A DNA stretch of 46,506 nucleotides from Trueperaceae bacterium (GTDB taxonomy: Bacteria; Deinococcota; Deinococci; Deinococcales; Trueperaceae): NCBI GenBank assembly GCA_036381595.1, contig DASVCN010000004.1, forward strand, positions 1-46,506. The letters run 5' to 3'. The position numbers were made by a program, and so were the translations under genes. The stretch's first letter is position 1; every line of letters starts with the position of its first letter. The notes under the pieces are model-generated. The model did no database searches, was not told where the DNA came from, and saw only the letters and a list, made by a program, of their open reading frames with translations. Positions 31,572 to 40,838 of this stretch are shown here, piece by piece.

Positions 31572-32603
31572 TCAGTTGGCAGCCGAACGGGCGGCTTCCA
31601 GCCAACTGTCCACAGACTCCTGGTTGGCAGCGATCCACTCCTCGGCGATCGCGGTGATGTCGCTGGCGCTGTCCTCGCCTTCGCGTATCCGCACCGTCAT
31701 CTCGGTGATGTCCTCGAGCGGGATCTCGATCTGCCGGAAGAGCTCGTGCGCCGCCGGGTTCTCCTCGAGGAACTCGTTGTTCGCAACCGCGCTGATGTCG
31801 CTGACGACGAAGCCCAGATCGATCGGGTCGGTAACGGCATTGGGGAAGCCCGAGAGGGTCATGAACTCCTCGAGGCCCTCCTGCGCCGGGGTCGGGTTGA
31901 TCTCGGGAACGTTGATCCAGAGGACGTCTTCACCGGGAACGAGCTCGTGGGTGGTGAAGTTCGGCGTCCAGGTGTAGTAGAGAACAGGTTCGCCCGCTTC
32001 GTAACGCGCCACTACGTCGGCGAACATCGCCGGATAGCCTGCGGTGATGGCGTTCACATGGTCGTGCAGGTCGTAGGCGTCCATGTGGTGACTGATGATG
32101 ACCTCGCAGCCCCAGCCTGGCGGGCAGGCGCCCAGATCGGCCTTGCCGTCGCCGTTGGCGTCGAACGCCTCTTTCACCTCGGGTCGCTTGAAGTCCTCGA
32201 GCGAGGTGATGTCGTACTTCTCGATCGACTCTATATCGACCAGGTAGCCCTGGAGCGCCCCTGCTTCGACGATCGTGCCGACGATCGAGGCGTTCTCGTC
32301 GAAGTTGGGGGGGAGTTGGGCGTAGTGACCAGGGAACCAGCCGTTGGCCCAGTAGTCGACGTCGCCCTGCGCGACGGCCTGGTAGAAGATCGGGTTGGAT
32401 ACGGACTGAGCTTCGTTGACGTCGTAGCCCAGCTCTTCGAGCAGTAGCCTGAAGATGGCCTCGACCGGCAGAGCCGACTGCCAGGTGGCGACGGCGGGCT
32501 GCACCTCGACGCCTTCTCCGGGCATCTCCTGATTCTGAGCCGAAGCGGCGCCAGCAAGTGCGATAGACGCGGCCAGGATCGAAACGAGCAGAGATCTCTT
32601 CAT
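31572..32603 (-). CDS. proX: Glycine betaine/proline-type substrate-binding protein (copy 2)
   Basis: 343 aa. Signal peptide MKRSLLVSILAASIALAGAASA. OpuAC/ProX fold. Trp41 (ATWQSALP), Trp85 and Trp89 (DVDYWANGWFPGHY) and Trp212 (YYTWTPNF) are candidates for the aromatic cage that holds quaternary amines. Cys160 and Cys166 (GACPPGWGC) may pair, just after DANGDGKADLG, a Ca-binding-like loop. ATG 32603 follows GGAGG at 6 nt; an upstream in-frame ATG lacks one. Last gene of proV-proW-proX, 187 nt after proW, where a separate promoter is possible. Which solute is bound cannot be settled. Confidence 0.87.
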   Translation of the reverse strand: MKRSLLVSILAASIALAGAASAQNQEMPGEGVEVQPAVATWQSALPVEAIFRLLLEELGYDVNEAQSVSNPIFYQAVAQGDVDYWANGWFPGHYAQLPPNFDENASIVGTIVEAGALQGYLVDIESIEKYDITSLEDFKRPEVKEAFDANGDGKADLGACPPGWGCEVIISHHMDAYDLHDHVNAITAGYPAMFADVVARYEAGEPVLYYTWTPNFTTHELVPGEDVLWINVPEINPTPAQEGLEEFMTLSGFPNAVTDPIDLGFVVSDISAVANNEFLEENPAAHELFRQIEIPLEDITEMTVRIREGEDSASDITAIAEEWIAANQESVDSWLEAARSAAN

Positions 32604-32678
32604 TCTTGCCTCCAATTCGGACGGACGTAGTTGCGGTCGCTTCTGCCACCGGCACGGATGACACGAAAACCAACATGA

Positions 32679-32720
32679 GCGTTAGGAGCGCATATTGATT
32701 GCGTGGCTAAACCCTAACGC
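32679..32720. repeat. 8-bp inverted repeat upstream of proX copy 2
   Basis: GCGTTAGG (32679-32686) and CCTAACGC (32713-32720) are perfectly complementary and 26 nt apart, in an AT-richer stretch than its surroundings. Could be an operator or the base of an mRNA stem between proW and proX. Confidence 0.4.
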
Positions 32721-32790
32721 GACTCCCGTGTGGGGCGTGCAAGCCCGATTACAAAGGGAGCCTGGATCACAATCTGCTGCCGCAGCGCCG

Positions 32791-33654
32791 TCAGCTCGCC
32801 CTCCGCCTCTCCGGGGGCTTGCCCAGCCCCTGGGTGATGCGGTCGAGAACGATGGCCAACAGGACGATACCGAGTCCTCCGATCCCCGCCAGCCCGACGT
32901 TGAGCGTGTTCAGCCCGCGGAAAACAGGATTGCCCAGGCCCCCTGCCCCGATGAGGGCGGCGATGACCACCATCGACAGCGACAACATGATGGTCTGGTT
33001 CAATCCCGCCATGATCGTAGGCATGGCCAGCGGCATCTGGACCTTCCAGAGGATCTGGTTGGAGGTGGACCCGAAGGCGGTAGCCGCCTCGATGGCATCC
33101 TCCTGCACCTGCTGGATCCCCAGTGCCGTCAGCCGGATGAGTGGTGGCATGGCGAAGACGATCGTGGCGATGACTCCCGCCACGGTACCGATGCTGAACA
33201 GCATCACCACCGGCACCAGGTAGACGAACGCCGGGGTGGTCTGCATGACATCGAGGATCGGCCTCACGAACGACGCCACCGCTTCGCTGCGGGCCGAGAG
33301 TATCCCCACGGGGACGCCCACGACCACGCAGAAGACGACGGCACTTATGACCATGGCGAGGGTGGTCATGGTATCGCCCCAGAGGCCCAGGAAACCGACC
33401 AGGGCGAGCGACACGGCGGTGAAGAGCGCGACCCGCCAACCCGCTGTACGCCACGCCAGCAGAGCGAAGATCACCAACATCACCAGTGGCGGCACCCAGT
33501 GGAGCACTACGTTCACTCCGTCGAGCGTCCACTCGATAGGCAGCTTCATCGTCTGGAACTCATCTCGGAAGTTGGTTACCAACCAGTCGACGGCTCCCTG
33601 TATCCAGTCGTCGAGCGGGATCAATCGCTCATCGAAGATGTTCAGGATGTTCAT
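32791..33654 (-). CDS. proW: Glycine betaine/proline ABC transporter permease (copy 2)
   Basis: 287 aa. Residues 1-50 are an amphipathic periplasmic or cytoplasmic leader (LDDWIQGAVDWLVTNF), followed by six to seven membrane helices. The ProW-type coupling loop is EAATAFGSTSNQILWKVQMPLAMPTIMAGLNQT. Related along its length to the permease at 36751-37635, including the NQTIM motif and TTLAMV. ATG 33654 overlaps the proV stop (ATGA). Forms the channel of a type I importer with proV and proX. Confidence 0.92.
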   Translation of the reverse strand: MNILNIFDERLIPLDDWIQGAVDWLVTNFRDEFQTMKLPIEWTLDGVNVVLHWVPPLVMLVIFALLAWRTAGWRVALFTAVSLALVGFLGLWGDTMTTLAMVISAVVFCVVVGVPVGILSARSEAVASFVRPILDVMQTTPAFVYLVPVVMLFSIGTVAGVIATIVFAMPPLIRLTALGIQQVQEDAIEAATAFGSTSNQILWKVQMPLAMPTIMAGLNQTIMLSLSMVVIAALIGAGGLGNPVFRGLNTLNVGLAGIGGLGIVLLAIVLDRITQGLGKPPERRRAS

Positions 33655-34904
33655 CTGACAACCCTCTCCGTCATGTTCTGCTTCGGCGCCGACTCCTTCA
33701 CGGGAGCCCGCTTGTCAAGGATCCCCTGCACCAGTTCGCGCTCGCCGACCACCCCGATGAGACGTTCTCCCTCTACTACCAGGGTCGGCAGAGTCGTGTA
33801 GGTACGGCCGTGGAGGATCTCCCGCAAGGTCGCGTCCGGACGACAGACCAACGCCTTCGACTGGGAACGCACTTCCGGCATAGGCTCCTGCAGCACCTCA
33901 TCCAGTCGCCGCAACTCGGCCCGCTTCCCGCCGTTCTCGACTCCGAGGAGCGTTCCGTCACCCGAGACCGAGATGCGGACGCTCGGGAAGCCCTTCCTCG
34001 CGTACGCCGCCACTCGGTCATCAGCGGAGACCTGTTCGAATCGCGGCCCCGGCAAGGGCTGAGCTACGGTGGCGGCCGTGATGACACCCGTCGAGTCGGC
34101 GTGCTCGACGAAGTCGGCCACGTACTTGGTGCGCGGGTTCACGATGATCTCCTCGGGCGCCCCCACCTGCACGATCCGGCCGGCTTCCATGATCGCGATA
34201 TGCGACCCCAGACGCAGTGCCTCGTCGAGGTCGTGGGTGATGAAGAGCATCGTCCTATGAAGCTCCTCCTGGATCCTCAGCAACTCGTCCTGCATGTCGA
34301 CCTTGATCAGCGGATCGAGAGCACTGAACGGCTCGTCCATCAGCAGCAGCGGCGCCCTGGTCGCCAGCGCGCGACCAAGCCCGACCCGCTGCTGCATGCC
34401 GCCGGAGAGCTCGTCCGGGTAGCTGGCGCCCCAGCCGCTCAGGCCCACCAGGTCCAGTATCTCGCCGGCCGCCCGGCGGCGTTCCTCGACCGGGACCCCC
34501 TGCACCTCGAGGCCGTAGGCGACGTTGTCGAGAACGTCCCTGTGGGGGAAGAGGCCGAAGCGCTGGAAGACCATGCTCATGTGTTGCTTGCGCACCTCGC
34601 GCAGGCCCGCCGCGTCCAGGGCCGTCACGTCTAACTCTCCGTCTTCGGTCTGCAGCACGATCCTTCCCGAAGTGGGCTCGATGAGCCTGTTGACGCACCG
34701 AAGGAGAGTTGACTTGCCGCTGCCCGAAAGCCCCATGATGACGAAGATCTCGCCCCGCTCGAGTCCGAAGCTCACGTCCTGGACGCCCACCACCTGGCCC
34801 GTCAGCTCGTGGATCTCGTCCTTGCCCTTGCCCTGCTGGAGCAGCTCAAGAGCCTCCTCCGGCCTGTCGCCGAAGACTTTGTAGACACTCTCGGCTCGTA
34901 TCAA
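33651..34904 (-). CDS. proV: Glycine betaine/proline ABC transporter ATPase (copy 2)
   Basis: 417 aa. N-terminal ProV leader (DRPEEALELLQQGKGKDEI), Walker A GLSGSGKST, Q-loop MVFQRFGLFPHRDV, signature LSGGMQQRVGLGRALA, Walker B LLLMDEPFSALDP, switch His in FITHDLDEA. The C-terminal part (about 265-400) is a CBS-like domain pair (ALVCRPDATLREIL, TLVVEGERLIGVVGERE), which in OpuA senses ionic strength. The start appears to be TTG 34904 with AGGT at about 8 nt; no better ATG exists upstream in frame. First gene of its operon, opening onto the long non-coding region. Confidence 0.92.
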   Translation of the reverse strand: MIRAESVYKVFGDRPEEALELLQQGKGKDEIHELTGQVVGVQDVSFGLERGEIFVIMGLSGSGKSTLLRCVNRLIEPTSGRIVLQTEDGELDVTALDAAGLREVRKQHMSMVFQRFGLFPHRDVLDNVAYGLEVQGVPVEERRRAAGEILDLVGLSGWGASYPDELSGGMQQRVGLGRALATRAPLLLMDEPFSALDPLIKVDMQDELLRIQEELHRTMLFITHDLDEALRLGSHIAIMEAGRIVQVGAPEEIIVNPRTKYVADFVEHADSTGVITAATVAQPLPGPRFEQVSADDRVAAYARKGFPSVRISVSGDGTLLGVENGGKRAELRRLDEVLQEPMPEVRSQSKALVCRPDATLREILHGRTYTTLPTLVVEGERLIGVVGERELVQGILDKRAPVKESAPKQNMTERVVR

Positions 34905-35110
34905 TTCTGGACCTACTCTCTAGATCGAACCGGAACGAACGGCGGCCCGCGCGCCGACTGTTACGGCGCGGCCACCGGCATCGTTCCATCTGCACCTGCG
35001 AAAGACCGCCGTGCAGCGCTCTTTGGTCAGTTACCTTAGCAGGCCAGGCAACCCGATAGCCAAGGCGCGCCCACCATCTGCAGCTACACCCCCCTCCCAC
35101 CGACTACAGG

Positions 35111-35140
35111 AAAAGCGTGCTGGACTCTATTCCAACACGC
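35111..35140 (-). terminator. Hairpin with U-tract, possible attenuator
   Basis: On the minus strand GCGTGTTGG pairs with CCAGCACGC (one mismatch), loop AATAGAGT, followed by TTTTCC. It points toward proV copy 2 but lies about 200 nt upstream of it. It could end transcripts entering from the right or attenuate a long proV leader. Confidence 0.4.
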
Positions 35141-35190
35141 CACGAGGTCGGGTATACGGGTACGGGCGGCCGGGCCGCGACTCCACCATG

Positions 35191-35196
35191 TATAAT
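35191..35196 (+). promoter_or_regulatory. Consensus -10 box TATAAT
   Basis: A perfect -10 hexamer in a GC-rich setting, preceded by CCATG. There is no TTGACA-like -35 at 16-18 bp, so an activator may be needed. Expected start near 35203. Confidence 0.45.
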
Positions 35197-35553
35197 GCAC
35201 GCTGCTCGGGAAGAGAGGCCGGCACGTCGCCAGCGCCCTCGGGCAATCTGGCACCGAAAGTTGGAGCAGGTGTCACGCTCACGCGGCGAGGCAGGGTCCG
35301 CAGTCGCTACTCGAGTCGGGTTACGGCCGCACCGCTTCCTACCGGTCATGGCGTTCGCTGGTTCCGAGCGCCACTTGGGTTGAGCGAGTGGTTGCCGGCT
35401 GAGGAGACCTTTCACCGGTCAGGCGAAGCCGAAGGCGCCGAGAGCCTTCACGCCTCCCAGCGAGGGGCCCCGAGCAGCGATCGGCCAGGGGGACCGGACT
35501 AGGCGTGGGCAGTGCAGCGGGACGGTTCCGAGGCCCGAGAAGACGAGCGGCTG

Positions 35554-35589
35554 CCGGCGTATCGCCGGTGACGGCCGCAAGCAGCGGCC
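35554..35589 (+). other. Two adjacent stem-loops before proX copy 1
   Basis: CCGGCG-TAT-CGCCGG (35554-35568) and GGCCGC-AAGCA-GCGGCC (35573-35589) are perfect 6-bp stems spaced 4 nt apart, ending 24 nt before the AAGGAG ribosome-binding site. They could take part in leader control of translation. Confidence 0.45.
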
Positions 35590-35624
35590 GAGTCGAAGTT
35601 CTGGACCATGACGAAGGAGATCGG

Positions 35625-36671
35625 ATGAAGATCGAACTACGACAGAGATTCGCCAAGTTGGTCGGAGCGGCACTCCTGGCGGTGACGCTGGCGGCCGGAG
35701 GAACCGCGCTGGCGCAGGATTGCGGTGGATACCGCGACCAGATCGTCCTCGCCGAAGGTGACTGGGACAGCGTGCTAGTGCACAACGCCATCGCCAGTTT
35801 CATACTGGAGGAGGGGTTCGGCTGCGATACGCGTGCGATTCCCGGCTCCACCATCCCCACCCAGCAGGGCATGATCCGCGGCGACATCGACCTCATCATG
35901 GAGGTCTGGATGGACAACCTCCCGGACTTCACGCAGGAGGCGTTGGACAACGGTCAGATAGTCAACCTGGGCGTCAACTTCGGAGACGGCCAGCAGGGCT
36001 TCTTCGTCCCGCGCTACGTGATCGAGGGTGACGCCGAGCGTGGCATCGAACCGATAGCACCGGACCTGCGCACGGTCGAGCAGATCGCGCAGTACGCCCA
36101 CCACTTCCGTGACCCGGAACAGCCCGAAAAGGGCCGCTTCTTCAACTGCATCATCGGGTGGGTGTGTGAGGAGATCAACACCGCCAAACTGGAAGCTTAC
36201 GGGCTGAGCGACGATTTCACGAACTTCCGACCGGGAACTGGCGCGGCGCTGGCCGCTTCTATCGAGCGCGCCTACGTCCAGGGGGAGCCCTGGTTCGGCT
36301 ACTACTGGGGACCGACCTGGGTGCTCGGCAAATACGACATGGTGCAGCTCGAGGAACCCGACTACACCGAGGAGTGCTGGAACCAGTTGATGAGCCACCT
36401 CGATAACCCGGAGACGGCCTGCGCCTATCCGCCGTCGGTCGTCAACATAATGGTCAACTCCGAGTTCGCCGAGAACGCTCCCGCGGCCGTGATCGAGTTC
36501 CTGGAGTCGTACGAGACCACGAGCCAGCAGGTCAGCGACCTGCTCTCCTACATGCAGGAGAACGATTCGCTTCCTCGGGACGCCGCCATGCAGTTCCTGG
36601 AGTCGGAAACCGACACCTGGACCTCCTGGCTGCCCGACGAAGTGGCCCAGCGCGTGATGGAAGCGCTCTGA
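35625..36671 (+). CDS. proX: Glycine betaine/proline-type substrate-binding protein (copy 1)
   Basis: 348 aa. Signal peptide (MKIELRQRFAKLVGAALLAV, cleavage after ALA). OpuAC-type fold: VLAEGDWDSV (Trp47), IDLIMEVWMDNLP (Trp95) and PWFGYYWGPTW supply aromatic residues for a cation cage. Cys33/Cys67 and Cys residues in CIIGWVC may pair. It is only distantly similar to copy 2, so the two operons probably take different solutes or differ in affinity. ATG 35625 follows AAGGAG at 6 nt; the open frame above it is leader RNA. First gene of proX-proW-proV. Confidence 0.87.
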   Translation: MKIELRQRFAKLVGAALLAVTLAAGGTALAQDCGGYRDQIVLAEGDWDSVLVHNAIASFILEEGFGCDTRAIPGSTIPTQQGMIRGDIDLIMEVWMDNLPDFTQEALDNGQIVNLGVNFGDGQQGFFVPRYVIEGDAERGIEPIAPDLRTVEQIAQYAHHFRDPEQPEKGRFFNCIIGWVCEEINTAKLEAYGLSDDFTNFRPGTGAALAASIERAYVQGEPWFGYYWGPTWVLGKYDMVQLEEPDYTEECWNQLMSHLDNPETACAYPPSVVNIMVNSEFAENAPAAVIEFLESYETTSQQVSDLLSYMQENDSLPRDAAMQFLESETDTWTSWLPDEVAQRVMEAL

Positions 36672-36692
36672 GGCCGTCCCATCCAGAACCGT

Positions 36693-36723
36693 GCCGAGGG
36701 CGGCCCGAGTGGCCACCCTCGGC
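36693..36723 (+). other. Intercistronic stem-loop between proX and proW (copy 1)
   Basis: GCCGAGGG (36693-36700) and CCCTCGGC (36716-36723) form a perfect 8-bp stem, with an inner GGCC pair in the loop. No U-tract. As between malE and malF, such a structure would protect the binding-protein message from 3' decay. Confidence 0.55.
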
Positions 36724-36750
36724 GAACCGGAACCGAGAGGTGGATGAGCG

Positions 36751-37635
36751 ATGCTCGAATTCCTGACTGCTTCGTTCCCGGAAAGCTGGCGGATACCCCT
36801 GCGAGGTTGGACCAACGATGCGGTCGACTGGCTGGTACTCCAGTACGGCGACCTGTTCAGGGCGGTGAGCGATGCGCTCCTCTACGTCCTGGTCCGTGCG
36901 GAGGACGTCCTCAACTGGTTGCCCTGGTGGCTCGTCGTCCTCCTCGTTGTCGTGCTCGTCTGGCACGCCTTCGGCAGGCGTATCGTACCGGCCCTGGTCA
37001 TGGGCGGACTGATGGTGCTGGTAGGCAGCTTCGGCCTCTGGGAGCAGATGATGACGACTCTGGCCCTGATGATCATCGCCACCGTCATCACCATCGTCAT
37101 CGGCATCCCGATCGGCATCCTGATGTCACGAAGCGACCTCGTCAGGGCCGGCCTCAAGCCGATCCTCGACGGCATGCAGACGATGCCCAGCTTCGTCTAC
37201 CTGGTGCCGGTGGTGATCTTCTTCGGCCTGGGCAACGTCGCTGCCATCTTCGCGACCTTCGTATACGCCGTTCCGCCGGTCATCCGGCTCACCGACCTGG
37301 GGATAAGGCTGGTGGACAAGGAGGTGATCGAGGCCTCCCGTTCCTTCGGCGCGAACCCGGGCCAGACCCTCGTGGAGGTCCAGTTGCCGCTGGCTCTGCC
37401 CAACATCATGGCCGGGATCAACCAGACGATCATGATGGCTCTCGCCATGGTCGTGGTCGCCTCGATGATCGGCGCGAGGGGCCTGGGCCAGGAAGTTCTG
37501 CGGGGCCTGCAGAGAGGCGACGTGGGCTACGGCCTCGAGGCAGGTCTGGCCATCGTGATCCTTGCCGTGATCATCGACCGGGTGACGCAAGGCTACAGCC
37601 GTCGTTACGACTACACGGCGCAACACGCGGAGTGA
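36751..37635 (+). CDS. proW: Glycine betaine/proline ABC transporter permease (copy 1)
   Basis: 294 aa. Same plan as copy 2: N-terminal amphipathic part (GWTNDAVDWLVLQYGDLF), then six to seven helices, and the coupling loop EASRSFGANPGQTLVEVQLPLALPNIMAGINQT. GIPIGILMSRSDLVR and MQTMPSFVYLVPVV match the corresponding parts of copy 2. AGAGGTGG lies 8 nt before ATG 36751. Four nt separate its stop from proV. Confidence 0.92.
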   Translation: MLEFLTASFPESWRIPLRGWTNDAVDWLVLQYGDLFRAVSDALLYVLVRAEDVLNWLPWWLVVLLVVVLVWHAFGRRIVPALVMGGLMVLVGSFGLWEQMMTTLALMIIATVITIVIGIPIGILMSRSDLVRAGLKPILDGMQTMPSFVYLVPVVIFFGLGNVAAIFATFVYAVPPVIRLTDLGIRLVDKEVIEASRSFGANPGQTLVEVQLPLALPNIMAGINQTIMMALAMVVVASMIGARGLGQEVLRGLQRGDVGYGLEAGLAIVILAVIIDRVTQGYSRRYDYTAQHAE

Positions 37636-37639
37636 CCTG

Positions 37640-38872
<1,233 letters not shown>

Positions 38873-38876
38873 CCGC

Positions 38877-38893
38877 ACCGGGCCATGCCCGGT
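38877..38893 (+). terminator. Terminator-like hairpin after proV copy 1
   Basis: ACCGGGC, loop CAT, GCCCGGT: perfect 7-bp stem starting 4 nt after the stop, followed by ATCTCACATCT rather than a T-run. Confidence 0.5.
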
Positions 38894-38938
38894 ATCTCAC
38901 ATCTGGCGACTTCTCAACAATTCGAGGCTGGTTCCCCC

Positions 38939-38944
38939 TAGGCT
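38939..38944 (+). promoter_or_regulatory. -10 box of a probable leaderless promoter
   Basis: TAGGCT, 8 nt before ATG 38953; no Shine-Dalgarno sequence. Confidence 0.5.
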
Positions 38945-38952
38945 GTTGATAC

Positions 38953-40782
38953 ATGAAGCGACACCTTCCGGCGGCAGCCCTCATCGTTGTCGCTCTTACG
39001 GCAGCCTGGCTCGGGAACGCACTTCTCGCCGACGTGACCACGGTAGGCGGCGGCTCCGAGCCCCACACCCGCAGCACTCTCCCCAACCCATACGACTCCC
39101 CCCTCCTGGCCGGTTACGACACTTATCGGGCAGCGCTGATGCGGGACGATCCCCGACCGCTCATGACGCTCGCCCTCTCCGACGACAGCTACCTGGCATA
39201 CCGGTCGGCGATGGCACTCGCGCAGTGGCCGGAACTCGGCCCGGCGACACGTTTCCGCTTCTACTCGCGAGCAGCGCAGCTGCGGATCGACGATCCCCTC
39301 GCCAGGGAGGAGAACCGCGAATTCCGCCTCGGCCTCGGAGCTGTGGCGGAGGCCGCCGGGTTCCGTGAAGAAGCCATCGCCGCATACGAGGCGGCATTGC
39401 CGCACGAGGTGGCTGTCGAAGCGCTCGAGCGGCTCGAAGAGAACCCCTATGCCCTGTCGAACTACTACTTCGGGGCGCGGCTCTACCAGGAGGCGCTTGA
39501 CGCGCTGGGCGACCTGGCCGCTCCCTCCATCGAGGCTCCCTCCTATCAGCGACTCGGTGAGCATCAGAGAGCGCTCGACGCCTACGAACGCTGGCTCGAA
39601 CTGGAGCCCGGCAACGCGGACGCCCTCTACGGGCGGGCCTGGTCGCACTTCTACCTCGGGAACATGGAGAGGGCCTACGAGCTGTTCAGTCAACTATCCG
39701 GCTCGAGCAGCCTCTACGCCCGTGCCCTCATCGAACGGCGTCAGGGGGACCTCGACGCAGCGGTGAGCCTCATGCAGCGGACGAACCAGGCGAGCAGGAT
39801 GTGGCTGGCCTCCTCCTGGCTGGAGGCCGAGGGGCGTTACCGTGACGCCCTGCCCATCTACCTCGAGCTGGCCCGCGCGGGCTCGGACTACGCCGACGAC
39901 TCGGCTTACCGGGCCCTGACTCTCGCGAAGCGGCTGGGAGAGAGCGACATCGCCGAACAGGCCCGCGCCCTCATACCCGACGGATCGTTCTTCGACCTTA
40001 GGCTGGGGGGCGCTCCCCGGTTGCCGGAGCGCGATACTCTGCCCACGGTCGAACTCCCGGTGATGGAACTCGCCGCGGAACTGGCCAGGGTTGCCGATTA
40101 CGAAGCAGCGATCGGCGAACTGGTGTTCGCGCTGCGCGACGCCGACAGTGAAGCCGAAGCGATCGCTCTCGCCGAGACCCTCCAGGCGTACGGCGAGTTC
40201 CGCCAGAGCCAGCGCGCTGCGCTGCGGTATATCAGCGCTGGTAGCACAGAGATTCGGACCTGGCTGGTAGCCTATCCCCGCGCTTACAGGAGCGTGGTCG
40301 TCGAGCAGGCGAGCAGGCAGGGACTCGAACCCGAGCTCGTCTGGGCGATCATGAGGCAGGAGTCGGCTTTCTACCCTCAGGCGGTCTCCGTGTCGAACGC
40401 GGGCGGGCTCATGCAGGTGGTCCCCAGCACCTGGAACTGGCTGGCCGAACTGCAGAACGAGCAACCGCAGGACCGCTTCGATCCTGCAGCCAACATCCGC
40501 TACGGGACCTACTACCTGGGGTGGCTGATGGACTACCACGACGGCGACCTTGAGCTGGTCGTCCCCTCGTACAACCGCGGGCAGGGCTACATCAGGCGAC
40601 TGTTCGAGAGCGAGGCCGTCGCGGGTGACAAGAGCGACTTCTTCCGTGAGATAGACGCACTGGAGACCCGAGAGTACATGCAGCGAGTGATGGTCAACTA
40701 CGCCACCTATCGGGCCCTTTATGGCGAGCCGGGGCTGTTCGCCACCGCTCCCGGGGAGAGTGACGACGAAGTAGTGCGCTAA
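38953..40782 (+). CDS. Lytic murein transglycosylase with TPR-rich N-domain (Slt type)
   Basis: 609 aa. Signal or anchor helix (HLPAAALIVVALTAAWLG). Residues 50-430 are helical repeats of TPR type (for example AGFREEAIAAYEAALP, GEHQRALDAYERWLELEPGNADALYGRAW), as in the doughnut domain of Slt70. The SLT catalytic domain (about 450-600) has catalytic Glu470 in MRQESAFYPQAVS, then GGLMQVVPST, ANIRYGTYYLGWL and PSYNRGQGYIRRL. Cleaves peptidoglycan between MurNAc and GlcNAc to give anhydro ends. The start is set by the TAGGCT box; no other gene shares the unit. Confidence 0.9.
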   Translation: MKRHLPAAALIVVALTAAWLGNALLADVTTVGGGSEPHTRSTLPNPYDSPLLAGYDTYRAALMRDDPRPLMTLALSDDSYLAYRSAMALAQWPELGPATRFRFYSRAAQLRIDDPLAREENREFRLGLGAVAEAAGFREEAIAAYEAALPHEVAVEALERLEENPYALSNYYFGARLYQEALDALGDLAAPSIEAPSYQRLGEHQRALDAYERWLELEPGNADALYGRAWSHFYLGNMERAYELFSQLSGSSSLYARALIERRQGDLDAAVSLMQRTNQASRMWLASSWLEAEGRYRDALPIYLELARAGSDYADDSAYRALTLAKRLGESDIAEQARALIPDGSFFDLRLGGAPRLPERDTLPTVELPVMELAAELARVADYEAAIGELVFALRDADSEAEAIALAETLQAYGEFRQSQRAALRYISAGSTEIRTWLVAYPRAYRSVVVEQASRQGLEPELVWAIMRQESAFYPQAVSVSNAGGLMQVVPSTWNWLAELQNEQPQDRFDPAANIRYGTYYLGWLMDYHDGDLELVVPSYNRGQGYIRRLFESEAVAGDKSDFFREIDALETREYMQRVMVNYATYRALYGEPGLFATAPGESDDEVVR

Positions 40783-40824
40783 TTCGCGCCTCCGTTCACC
40801 CTCCCGAGCCCGATAAGCGGGTTG

Positions 40825-40830
40825 TATGCT
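40825..40830 (+). promoter_or_regulatory. -10 box of a probable leaderless promoter
   Basis: TATGCT, 8 nt before GTG 40839. If correct, this is a leaderless GTG start. Confidence 0.45.
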
Positions 40831-40838
40831 CGAACGGA

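Larger units (their letters stand above)
34905..35624. other. 720-nt non-coding region between divergent betaine operons
   Basis: No frame here has coding character. On the right a perfect TATAAT (35191-35196) would make a leader of about 420 nt before proX copy 1. That leader holds two perfect hairpins near its end (35554-35589) and a segment at about 35400-35470 reminiscent of a glycine-type aptamer. On the left the minus-strand operon has a possible attenuator hairpin at 35111-35140. No clear -35 boxes and no repeats of mobile elements were seen. Confidence 0.6.

Noticed and set aside
35397-35420. TPP or cobalamin riboswitch, suggested by GGCTGAGGAGACC
   Set aside because: The rest of the THI box or B12 box is missing, and the downstream genes do not fit those ligands.
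35011-35502. Open frame of 163 codons between the betaine operons
   Set aside because: No ribosome-binding site, no family resemblance, and it spans the TATAAT box and hairpins.
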